Shown here: positions 54,639-64,000 of the stretch, in pieces
How the letters are laid out: each line of letters begins with the position of its first letter
Numbering within the stretch: the stretch's first letter is position 1
Assembly (NCBI RefSeq): GCF_000711695.1
Contig: NW_013546951.1
Span: forward strand, 32,180 to 96,179
Source of the DNA: Tilletiaria anomala UBC 951
Taxonomy: Eukaryota; Basidiomycota; Exobasidiomycetes; Georgefischeriales; Tilletiariaceae
Direction: 5' to 3'
Length of the DNA stretch: 64,000 bases
Notes under the pieces: generated by a model
Seen by the model: only the letters and a program-made list of their open reading frames with translations
Told to the model about the DNA's origin: nothing
The model's database searches: none
Position numbers and translations under genes: made by a program

Positions 54639-57600
54639 TTACGTCGGAGGAAGGACCTCGGCCAGTGGCGACTCTAGCGCCACGCCCAGTCTTACTTCCG
54701 GCTCTCTGCTGGAAGCTCGCTCGAACTCTCCCGCAAGATCTCGGCCGAGGCCTGCCTGCTCGCGGGACGCTCTGCGAACCCTCGAAGTCTCCGCTTCGGC
54801 GACCAGGTTGGTATCCACTCGCATAAGAGTCGAGGGCGACTCCAGAGCGCTCGTGCTGCACAGGTACGATGTGTGATCGGCCTGTTGCATGTGGTATGAG
54901 CGAGTGTCCTCCGCTGACGCACGTGGCAGAGCCCCCAGCCCCGGATTCGCCAGCAGGTTTGCCTTGCGTAGCTCCATGTCATTTGTCAGAGAGACACCCG
55001 TCATGATGCTGCTTGCGCTCGTGTTGTCCGATGACCGCGCCAGCTCGCTCGCCTCGCCTTGCACCTTCTGGTCGTTCGCGAGCGGCTGCGGCGCCGTCTT
55101 GGGGCTGACATCAGTACCAGGTGCATTGCCCTCATCCGCACTGTGTTCCAACGGAAGAGGCAAATTCACGGTAAGAGCTTGGGTACCAGGGCCGTTTGCC
55201 AATGATGAGATTGTAGAGCACCCAAAATCGATGCGCTCCGCTGATATTATTCCGGGCGATGACCGAGTTGGCGAGGCCGCCCATTTGGACAAAGTTTGCC
55301 GGGTGCCAGCATCGAAAAGCCACCGCACGAGCATGTTCTCCAACGCTGGTCGCTTCACGGGTTTGGAGAGATAGTCGGACATGCCTGCTTCAAGGCAACG
55401 TTCCTTGTCGCCACGGATGGCTGAAGCCGTGAGCGCGATGATCGGCACGCTGCGGATCTCCAGACTGTTGCTTGCCCGAAGTCGCATGGTCGCTTCGTAT
55501 CCGTCCATCTCGGGCATCTGGCAGTCCATCAAGATGAGATCTAACGGATTGGAATTCATCAGCTTTATAGCCTCTTTGCCATTGCTGGCCGCCTTGCAGC
55601 TGAAGCCCATCATTTTCAGGGTCTTCATTGCGATCTGTTGATTTATGAGGTTGTCCTCCGCCACCAGCTGCAAAAAGGTATGTCATCCATCATACACCGT
55701 GGCCTTTCGCGTTGAGAGAAGGTGAACTCACGATCCAGACATCCTTGCGCGGTCGCTGCAAGGGATCACTGCTGACGCCAGACAGGCTGTCTGAGCTGGA
55801 AGCAGGCGCTGTTACGGAAGAAGTGGTAGAAGCCCCCTCTTCATCCACGGTCACGTTCGAGACAATTGCAAGTTGCTTCTTGAAAGGTACTGAGAACCAT
55901 GCGACGGAGCCAACTCCTTCTTTGGATGTCAGGCCAATCTTGCCGCCCATAAGCTCGACCAGATTCTTTGAGATTGACAGGCCCAACCCGCTACCGCCGA
56001 ATTTGCGGGCGGTAGACGAATCTGCTTGCCGGAAGGGTTGAAAGAGATGTTGAAGGACTTTTTCTGAAATGCCGCATCCAGTATCCTCCACATCAAAGCG
56101 GACCTCGATTGACTCCGCGTCTTCGCAGAGGGCGTACACCTTCAGTGCAATAGATCCCGTGCTTGTAAATTTGATGGCGTTGGTGAGTAAATTGGTGAGC
56201 ACCTGCCGTAAGCGCCCCGCATCGCCAATGACCGTTCCCGAATACTGCAGCTCGCAGTCTGCGAGCAGCTCCAGCCCTTTCCTGGCGGTGGCAAACGAAA
56301 GCATCTTGCGCATATCCATCGTGAGAACATTCAGATTGAAAGGCCCGTTGTCAATGTCGAGCTTGCCGACCTCGATCTTGCTAAAATCAAGGACATCGTT
56401 GATGACTGTCAGCAGAGCGTCGGCGGAGCGCTGAATGTTCTCTGCATAATCGCGCTGTTCACGCGATAGCGTAGTGTCCAGCAGAAGCTCTGCCAAGCCA
56501 ATGACCCCTGCGATAGGCGTTCGGATTTCATGCGACATGTTCGCCAGGAACTCTGATTTAAGTCGGCTGGCTTCTTTCGCAGCTGTTTCGGATGCTAGCG
56601 CTCGTATACGCTCCTTGCGAGACTCCTCCAGCTTTGCTTCCGCCCGTCGCCGCTCTGTAATGTCCATAGACGCACCGACGACTCCTACTACAGGTCGAAG
56701 GCTCTCCAACCTTCGCCGCTCTGTAATTTCCATAGAAGCGCCAACGACGCCTACAACGGGGGCATCATTGATGGGAGCCTCCTCATGCATCTCTGGATTG
56801 TAGGTCCGCGTAGTCCCATCTGACAGCTGCTTGAGCGGCGTGTATTGAGTGCGGAACCAACGTCCCTCCAGCTCCATATCCTCTACAACCTCTTCGCCAT
56901 CAAGAGCTCTCCGCAAAGCTTGTCGGAAGTTGGGCGAGTCCCAAACTTCGTACAGGGAGCGGCCAATCATGCTCTTGCCGCGCGAGCGATGGCTGTGACT
57001 GGGTGTCCCATTGCTTGAATTCGATTCGCTGTGAAGGTCCACACTCTTGTCAGCGCGTTCGAGCTTGTACCCCGGATGTACTGGGTTGTCGGCATCCATG
57101 GATGTCGTGCTGGGATCGCGTTCGATGCCCCACGCACTCGCGTTGCCTTGCGCCTTTCGAGCTGCTTCTCTCAAGCTATTTGAGCCCGGTTCTGTTCCGC
57201 TCCCTGTGGGCGTCGATGGTGCAAGACGCAGCTGTCTTACACCTGGGCCTTCGGCAACGGTGATGATGGCGTTTTGATCGACAGCCCAGAGCGTGACGGC
57301 TGCATGGTTGATGACACTTTCGAGCTGAGCTTGTGATTGCCGCGAGCTAGCAAGCGCCTCGATCTGGTCGTGAATGTCTGTGCAGGTGCCAAACCACTTT
57401 GTGATTTCGCCACGACTGTTGCGCATAGGCTGTGCTTGGCCGAGGAACCAACGCCACTGGCCATCCTTCCTCCTACATCGATATTCCACGTTGTACCTCT
57501 CTCCAGTTCGAAGGCAATGACTCCATGCGCGGAAAGTCGCAGGGCGATCCTCCTCGTGAAATAAAGAGGACCAAGCAAGACCAAGAGACTCCCGGCTCTT

Positions 57601-59113
57601 GACACCAGTGAAGTCATACCATTGCTTGTTGAACCATTCGACCGCGCCGTCCGGATAGGTGGTCCACACAAAGATCGGAAGGCTGTCTGCAACGGTCTTG
57701 AACTAAGATTCGTTTGCATCGAGCAGGCGTCAGCGGGTCGTAGGTCAGACCGGTTGCAGAGGCTTCACTTACGTATTGCTCGCCGAGTGCTGTGACCTCT
57801 GCTTCCAGGTCATTCTTCGTCTCTGTCATGTCCCTGAAGATGACCATACCTCCGACCTGTACAAATGGACGAATGTTAACATGAATATCGAACATTAAAC
57901 CTAGCAGCATGCCGAGCAACTCACATGCTGGCCCAGGCCACCCATGTCCCGCACTGGCTTGGCCTCCACCTCGAAGCGCTTTCGACGGCCTGTCACCTGG
58001 CTGACACAGTCAATTTCCATTGGAAGCACATGTTCTCCTTTGATAGCCGCCCTGTAGATGGGGAAACATTCGCTAACGAGGAGTTCGTCCCAATTTTCTC
58101 CGACATAGCATGTCATCATCTTTTCCAACCAAGCAAAAGTTGTCTCTCCTCGGATGCCACTTGCGCTTGATCTCATTGGGAAGCCTTCGTTGTCCATGGC
58201 CAGCTCCTTGACGTACTCGGACAGGAGCTCATCGGCTTTGCGGTTACGAACGATCCTCTTGCCATCTTTCGAGAGCGCCATGCAAGCGACGTCGAGCGCG
58301 TCGATGATTGCATTGCGCAGGGACGAGCTGGACTGCTCAACTTCCGGCGTGTCGGAACGTTCTGACGTTCCTGATCGTGCAGGGGTCAGGGAGACAGTGT
58401 AGAATGCTTCGTGCGCAGGCTGCAATCGTCTTCCGGCAGTGCCAGTACCAACAGCATCACCGGAGGAGCCACTGATCAAGTCAGTCGAAGAGGTCATCGA
58501 TGAGAAGGTGGCGGAGCTGCTGTGCTTGAGGCACCCCATGGATAGGTGCGTGTCGTACATCTCGCTAGTCGGGTACCAAGCATTCACAGCCAAATCTGCC
58601 ACAGTCACCACTGTCGAATCCGCCTCGACGATACCCAGCCGCGTGGTGGAGGGCACCGCCGAAACCCGCGATGTTCTGTTTGATTCGGCCTTTGGGAAGT
58701 AAGAAAGGAGCATCAATAAAAGAGAGAGCAGAGCGAGAATTCGATGTGGATAGGCGCGACGCACTCACAGCTTCGTTCAGGCTCGCCGTGTAGTTCTGCT
58801 TCGAACTAGGCGCGATGAACCTTTCGAACAACATGCCCAGTGCTGTCGGGCCCGTCGTCCCAAGTACAGTCTCGGCAGGTTTGTTGATCATGCGAATGCA
58901 TCGTGTATGGTCGAGGACAAGGAGCGGAAATGGAGCGAAATAGAGCGCTCGGAGCGACTCGTCTAGATCTAGCATCGTGCCGGTGATTCTAAGCCAATCT
59001 GAGGCTGCGTTTACGAGCGTGTATGAGCGAGTGTTGAATGTAGAAGCCCGTGACGCAACGTGTGGCAATGACGATAGATCAGCACTGTCTATTTCGCAAT
59101 CGATGGTGTCCAC
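54639..59113 (-). CDS. PAS-domain hybrid histidine kinase
   Basis: Two-component sensor passing phosphate from its own histidine to its receiver and then to a phosphotransfer protein. Resolved exons: 54639-55667, 55732-57702, 57773-57856 and 57925 to about 58710; a further exon lies at about 58775-59113 and the true start may be further upstream (to about 59.43 kb). Roughly 1,400 residues. Several PAS/PAC units: [15 protein letters not shown], a [20 protein letters not shown] linker, [20 protein letters not shown] with [11 protein letters not shown], and a third near [15 protein letters not shown]. HisKA H-box [20 protein letters not shown] (His at 56530-56532), ATPase boxes [20 protein letters not shown] and [19 protein letters not shown], receiver [10 protein letters not shown] with [13 protein letters not shown] (Asp at 55524-55526), ALTASA and SKPVK. 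No membrane segment seen, so probably cytosolic. Contains a 22-residue tandem duplication. Confidence 0.92.
56648..56779 (-). repeat. 66-bp tandem duplication inside the kinase gene
   Basis: Two copies with a 66-bp period encode [19 protein letters not shown] and [19 protein letters not shown], i.e. the end of a PAC motif repeated. The copies differ at several bases, so it is not an assembly stutter. Limits are approximate. Confidence 0.85.
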
Positions 59114-60375
59114 ACCTCGGCGTCCGTGTCGATGCTTGCGTTGCGCGTCTGCCCTTGCGCAGTCTGCCTCACCAAGGTGGACGATGGGCCCAGCTCAGAG
59201 TTCGAGGCGATTCCTTTCTCTAGAGTAAATCCCGACGCCGATGCAAGGTGAGCAATGCCCGCGACTAGATGGGCTCTTGCTTTCGTTCTTGGAAGATATT
59301 TCAAATGATGCAATGCCGTTGGTGATGAAAGAGTTTCCCTGCCTGTGCGGGTCGGAAACATCGGAAGGGGTGGGTTCCAATGCGCAGGTGGGATCTGGAT
59401 AGACTCTCTCTTCTGCTTCTGCTGTTGGCACTACTCGGAGTGGTTGAGGTTAACAGCACCAGTGGCGCTGCTTTTGGTGATGAGAGCTTGAACGCCGTCA
59501 CTGCATATATGCCTGCGCCTCTTACCCCCTTGCCTCAAGTAAACAGGGTGACAGTGTTCATGCTAGCTTGTAGTTTGCTTGACAGTTGAAATGGAAAGTT
59601 TGGTGTATTCTTCGTCCAGGCCTTTCCCAGCGGGAGCATATCAGCCTCCCTGGCCCCGCTCTGCGGCCCCTGAACCAAGGATCAAGGAGTTTCCTCTGTC
59701 AATGCTGCCAGAGCCCGAAGGAAGGGAACTTCTGACTCTCTTCTTGGCTCTAATTTGAGCCTTTCTTCTTCCCTCCTCCTCTGATGCCTGAGCCTGCGGT
59801 AGGTCTTGGTTATATCCTCCCACCTCTTGCCGCCCACTCCTGTCGCTGAAGCTGATGCTGGCGAACGAGGCGAATATGCGCCCCTCGTGAAAAGCAGGAT
59901 CGACCTTGGCCAGGCAAGCTGGCGTGTCCCTTCTCGAAGTTTGTGGATGTTTCTTTGGAGCGAGATGCCAGGGGTTGGAATCCCGTTTGGGCAACGACAC
60001 AAATCAAGCACCTTGCTTGACCCGGCGCCTGGGACGGTGCACGATAGAAGACAATGCGCAAGGGTAGATTACTGCTTGCTACGCTCGAGCTGGCGTACTG
60101 TGCAACGAGCAATGCGAAGCCCCTTGGCCTGCTGCGAGAATTACAGCTGGCTCTCGCAGCAGGCTAAACTGGATTCCTTTGATAAGAAGGTGAAGGTCAT
60201 GCTTGACCTGGGATGAATGGAGTATGGACCATGGTACATGTGTGCCCATTGACTGCGTCTTTGTTGCAACCAGGTGACTTCCCGCCTAGTTTCATTTTCC
60301 CCAGAGTCCAGCTCTCACTGGCGGGCGCAATTCCTCACTTTCCACAGCTACCGCAATTTCCCTCCGTGTCTCAGT
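59114..60375. other. Upstream region of the histidine kinase
   Basis: Coding-like minus-strand pieces at 59.1-59.43 kb (for example LEPTPSDVSDPHRQGNSF and STLVRQTAQGQTRNAS) lie in two frames and probably include the kinase N-terminus, but I could not find introns joining them to the exon at 59113. From about 59.6 kb only short frames are seen. Confidence 0.4.
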
Positions 60376-60699
60376 CTATAGCTGGTCTATAGCTGGCCCG
60401 GGGCGCTGGAGCGGCTCGGCCCCATTCTCAGTCTGATCCCGACCTGAAATTAGATGCTTTTTCTGGTAGTCAGTGTATATTTGCATTTCGGAGAGATTAT
60501 AATCTTCCTGTTGTTCTTCGGGGCTCAAGCGCAATTGCATCGCTTTCGCGAGCGTGGATAATTTTAAGGGTGGCTGATACCCTTGTATCTGGGCGATTCT
60601 GAACCCTGGCAACTTGCAGGCCAGTGGACTAGCAGGCTTTGACAAGCTGTGGCAAACTGGAAACTCACTGGACTCTGGAAGCCTGCAGGCAGTAGGCAT
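60376..60699 (-). pseudogene. ORF fragment in gene-poor region
   Basis: A 107-residue minus-strand frame reading LKLSTLAKAMQLRLSPEEQQ and EDYNLSEMQIYTDYQKKHLI, hydrophilic and protein-like but without start context, neighbours or a known family. It could be a remnant of a mobile element or of a lost gene. Confidence 0.25.
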
Positions 60700-60898
60700 A
60701 AGGCAGAAGGTATACGATCACACGTCATCGACTCGCCGCCCTGTACTTTCTATCGTGAAATTCTAGGATAGTGAGAGTATAGGAAAAGTCATCTTGTGTT
60801 CGGGAGAGCTCCAGCAATAAAAAATACTAACATTTCGTCCTGATGGGATATTGGGGGGATCGCGGAAAATTTGGCGCATCGGGGGTCTCGGTGACCGT

Positions 60899-60923
60899 AC
60901 CCTGTCACATTCCGTGACAGGGT
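60899..60923. other. Perfect 10-bp inverted repeat, 5-nt loop
   Basis: ACCCTGTCAC (60899-60908), loop ATTCC, then GTGACAGGGT (60914-60923). A stem-loop or a dimer site; no gene is adjacent. Confidence 0.7.
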
Positions 60924-62597
60924 CCAATCGAGCCTGAGGGCTTCTTCGGTGTTCTCTGCGAGCCACGTTTCTACAAGCTTCTACGGTGATCCTTTCAGCA
61001 ACGACCTACCTCATCAAGACTGCCTCCACGAACACCCCAGAGAAGCTCGGTCCATTTAAACTTGATTCTTATGCGAATCCGAAGTCTAGAACCTCAAGCG
61101 AATCCTTCTGTCCGCTACGTAGCCTTGTATCCTCGTCTCCATTGCATCTCTCAGCGGTAGATCCTAGTTCCACTTCGGCTGATCGTGCCTTTCAAGGGCT
61201 ATCTAGTTTACATTCTTCCTCCAGAGCTGGGATCGTCTAGTAGCGTCTATTTCGCTCCCAGCGCGGTTAGGATTCCTATCGTGCTCATATATGATTCGCC
61301 CAACTCGGCCGGTCTGCACCCTCTCTTCTGATCCTCCATAGAACCCACAGATATACTCACCATTCACCACTACCGCTCCCAATTATACATGCTGTTTACA
61401 GCACATGTTTGCGGGGATGCTTCTTGCTGCCTCGTGCGGCATGCAGAATTGCAGGCTGCAGAAAGTCGTAGATGCGAAGACATGGGTTGTCAGATTAGCT
61501 TTTGATCGCAGCACAAGCCAAGAGTGAAAATCGGAACTTCCAGACGACGCTGGAGACCACAGTCCGCCCTGGCCGTTTGCACAGCGACCCCGCGTTGGCT
61601 GTTGTGTCTGAGTGAGGCAAAGGCGGTTGCTACAGAGGCACGGCTGGTCGACGGGAACTTATTGTGAGGCTTCAAAACGGGGGCCAAGGTGCGATGGATG
61701 GTCGACAATAACACGCGCAGAGTGGCTTTATCGCACGCACAGTACAAGCCGAACCACACGCCTTCGAAGCCATGTAGGCCAATTCGAAGGAATTCCCCTC
61801 GAACAACCGAGAGTATTTTACATAGCTCACCTGCCTTTGCCTTACTCGGTTACAGTCGCCAAACGAGTCGGCGTACATGCAGACCCCCTGTTGCCTTGCC
61901 AATCCCCCCATGCGTCCTCATGCGACCGTAGTACGTCGGGGCGTTGCCCGTCGGCTCAGAGTTGCGGGTGTTGATGAGCAAAACTGCACGGAACGGCGAC
62001 CATATAGACGGTGCAAGTTACGGCAAACGTAACTTTGCGGGCGTAAGCGTCACAATCGTCTAGCATTGAGGATGCTCGCTGTGCCTGCAAGTGGAATACC
62101 GAATCTCAGTACAATCCGAATACCGCGACCATGTTGGAGTAACTGAGGAAGGCGTACACAGCAAGGTTGTAACCCAATCTTACTCTGCATGACATGTATG
62201 ACACGATATTCGCACAGCAAATCGAAGTTGGCGTAACGTTGAAGACACACAGGAGCTCCGCATACATACAACCACATTTCTTATTGCATTCACGTTTTTG
62301 AGATATTTTGCCACAGCTCTCAGCTTGATTCTACGAACTTCCTCCATTTTGTCGAGCCGTCATGGGTTCCATGTTCCATCATCCATTCATCGACTGGCTA
62401 TCCATTCATCCACCCTGGGACATATGGTATGCTGGGTCGCAGGTAGTGCCTACAGCTGATGGGGGTGGCACCATCACTCTGATTTCAATGTCTTTGATCT
62501 CGAATTTCAGACTCATAGTAGCCGGTTCTCGGCACTGCCGGTCCCTTTAGACGCCAGATCCATCACCAAATCCCGCAATACCGATACTGATGAATAA
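60924..62597. other. Gene-poor stretch
   Basis: About 1.7 kb, visibly richer in A and T than the left of the window, with only short scattered frames on both strands. Nothing could be assigned. Confidence 0.4.
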
Positions 62598-62789
62598 TTT
62601 CTCGCATTAAAGATCTATTTGATCTCTATTGGCACTGACATCCAACATCTTCCGCCGAATGAGCTGAGGAACTGGATTCTTCTAGCATTTGCCGGCATGT
62701 ATTATCCTATGCATGTGAAAGTCAACCTTGGCGCCCTGTCTCGCTGTCCCCAGCTTTATCCATCTGTCTACCTGACTGAGATGGCCTGA
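62598..62789 (+). pseudogene. Short F-box-like ORF fragment
   Basis: A frame without its own ATG start reads ISIGTDIQHLPPNELRNWIL then GALSRCPQLYPSVYLTEMA and a stop. The LPxEL core resembles the beginning of an F-box, but the unit is too short and isolated to be a working gene. Confidence 0.2.
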
Positions 62790-64000
62790 ATCTCTAACAG
62801 GGCTGCAGATTGGGCCTCTTAAGCCATCTCTACCCTGAAGGCATACACGGTTACTCTCTTCCTTTGGAAGTGGCTCTGCAAGGTAGGTCCTTGTCCGTTA
62901 CATGAACTATTAGCCATAGCCGTTGGGCAGAGGTTCGCCTACTTTGCGGAACGCGCCATATGCGCGAAGTAGAGGTCCTCTCAGCTTTCGCGCTGCTCTT
63001 CTTCCCGAGGCTCAAGCTCCAAGGTTGTTAGCTCTTGCAACGCCGGACAGAGCCAGAGGCGACTACGCGCGTTGGAGGTCTCGGTCTTGAGAGAGCCGAC
63101 GAAAGCTCGAAGAGCTATCGCCGGTAATAAGAGTGTATAGTGGACACTGTGGTCGATCGTGTATTCCATGATTCTTGGGCCTCCACAGTGACAAGCACCT
63201 CCTCACAAGATCACTTGTTCCTCGCTCCAGAAGTGTAAAATGGGATCCGTCATCATCACCAGGTGATGGATGCTACCTACGTTAGCGAAATGGGTCCTGT
63301 TGGAGATGAATAAGTGCAATGTCGCCGCGATTCCATCGCCGTCCCTGGCCTGAACCGTTCTTTGCGTTTTCGGGCTGTGTAAGGTGTGTGTCGGTTCCGC
63401 TGGCGACTGGCGGTTGCGATCGAAACAGCTCTTCGCTAACTTGACTCATTCGAATTGAGTTGAATGCTGCCTACAGTGCTGCTGCCCAGCATTCCGCTTA
63501 CCTCTCGAGGCGTACGTTCCACATAACGTGTGCACTGCCGCACTCCATCGAACTTGGTCTTGATCGCTGACGCGCGTTGCGCCGGCGGGGTCAACACACA
63601 GACCACCGGGAGAAAGTGAGGGAGCACAGGCCCGCGCGTCCTGACCTTTTGATCCCATATGGGGATGTGACTGGCGTGGTGGCCGCCCGCGCGAAGCAGT
63701 CGCGGCGGAGCGCCATCCAACCAACTTCAAACAACAAACGCGCACGCCCGTGCCACAGAGGGACTGATTCCAGTTTGGCCGACTCCCCTTTCTCTATTAA
63801 ACACCAATTGCAGCAAACAACCAACCATTCTGCCAACCTCTTCAGCGTCCACCAGTTTCTTGTCCTCTCGCTCTTCTTCCCCACCCGCCCGCACAGCAGA
63901 TAGCCTAGCTTCCTTGCCGGGCTTCACCGCCATCCTGTCGACGCGAACGAAACCTGCTCTGCTCGGCCTGCCAGTCACGTTCCGCGCGTTTTCAACCCCC
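62790..64000. other. Right end, no gene resolved
   Basis: Short overlapping frames only. From about 63.75 kb the plus strand becomes pyrimidine/CA-rich (CTATTAAAC near 63793, then CT tracts), resembling a promoter and leader for a plus-strand gene beyond the window edge; this is inference. Confidence 0.35.

Overview
The window is nuclear DNA from a basidiomycete fungus. Housekeeping genes are packed on both strands and cut by short introns (about 57-130 bp, mostly GTGAGT/GTAAGT to CAG). The products (Prp8, Rpn11, TFIIIC tau95, Pol12, Psd1, Bet2, Ilv2, a hybrid histidine kinase) look fungal. High GC at third codon positions, CAG-rich low-complexity proteins and tiny exons fit a smut-type lineage (Ustilaginomycotina); this placement is inference. 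No rRNA, tRNA, CRISPR or intact transposon was recognised.

Left third (0.5-23.7 kb): glutamate-cysteine ligase modifier subunit (+) converges on a histidine-phosphatase protein of the TFC7 type (-). Next comes the long PRP8 gene (-, 12 exons), diverging from RPN11 (+). RPN11 converges on an EMP24-type p24 cargo receptor (-), which diverges from RanBP1/YRB1 (+). The ubiquilin DSK2 (+) converges on the TFIIIC subunit TFC1 (-), which diverges from a small coiled-coil protein (+). Rpn11 and Dsk2 both serve the 26S proteasome. TFC1 and the TFC7-like gene could encode the two partners of the tau95/tau55 dimer.

Middle (25.8-46.6 kb): POL12 (+), an 816-residue orphan (+), PSD1 (-), a confusing 3.6-kb stretch of coding-like fragments (35.1-38.7 kb), a Q-rich protein behind a leader of about 1.2 kb with a perfect 30-bp palindrome upstream, an enoyl-CoA hydratase (-) and BET2 (-).

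Right part (47-64 kb): a possible small spliced gene, ILV2 (+), a partly resolved gene ending at 52,617, a secreted GPI-type protein (+), and a large PAS hybrid histidine kinase (-). The last 4.5 kb is gene-poor, more AT-rich and holds only ORF fragments.

The most unusual observation is in PRP8. The universally conserved peptide around WEGLFWEK can be restored only if a single G at position 7044, flanked by a good acceptor and a good donor, is used as a one-nucleotide exon. The same gene has two 15-nt exons, and several neighbours end in exons of 19-42 nt.
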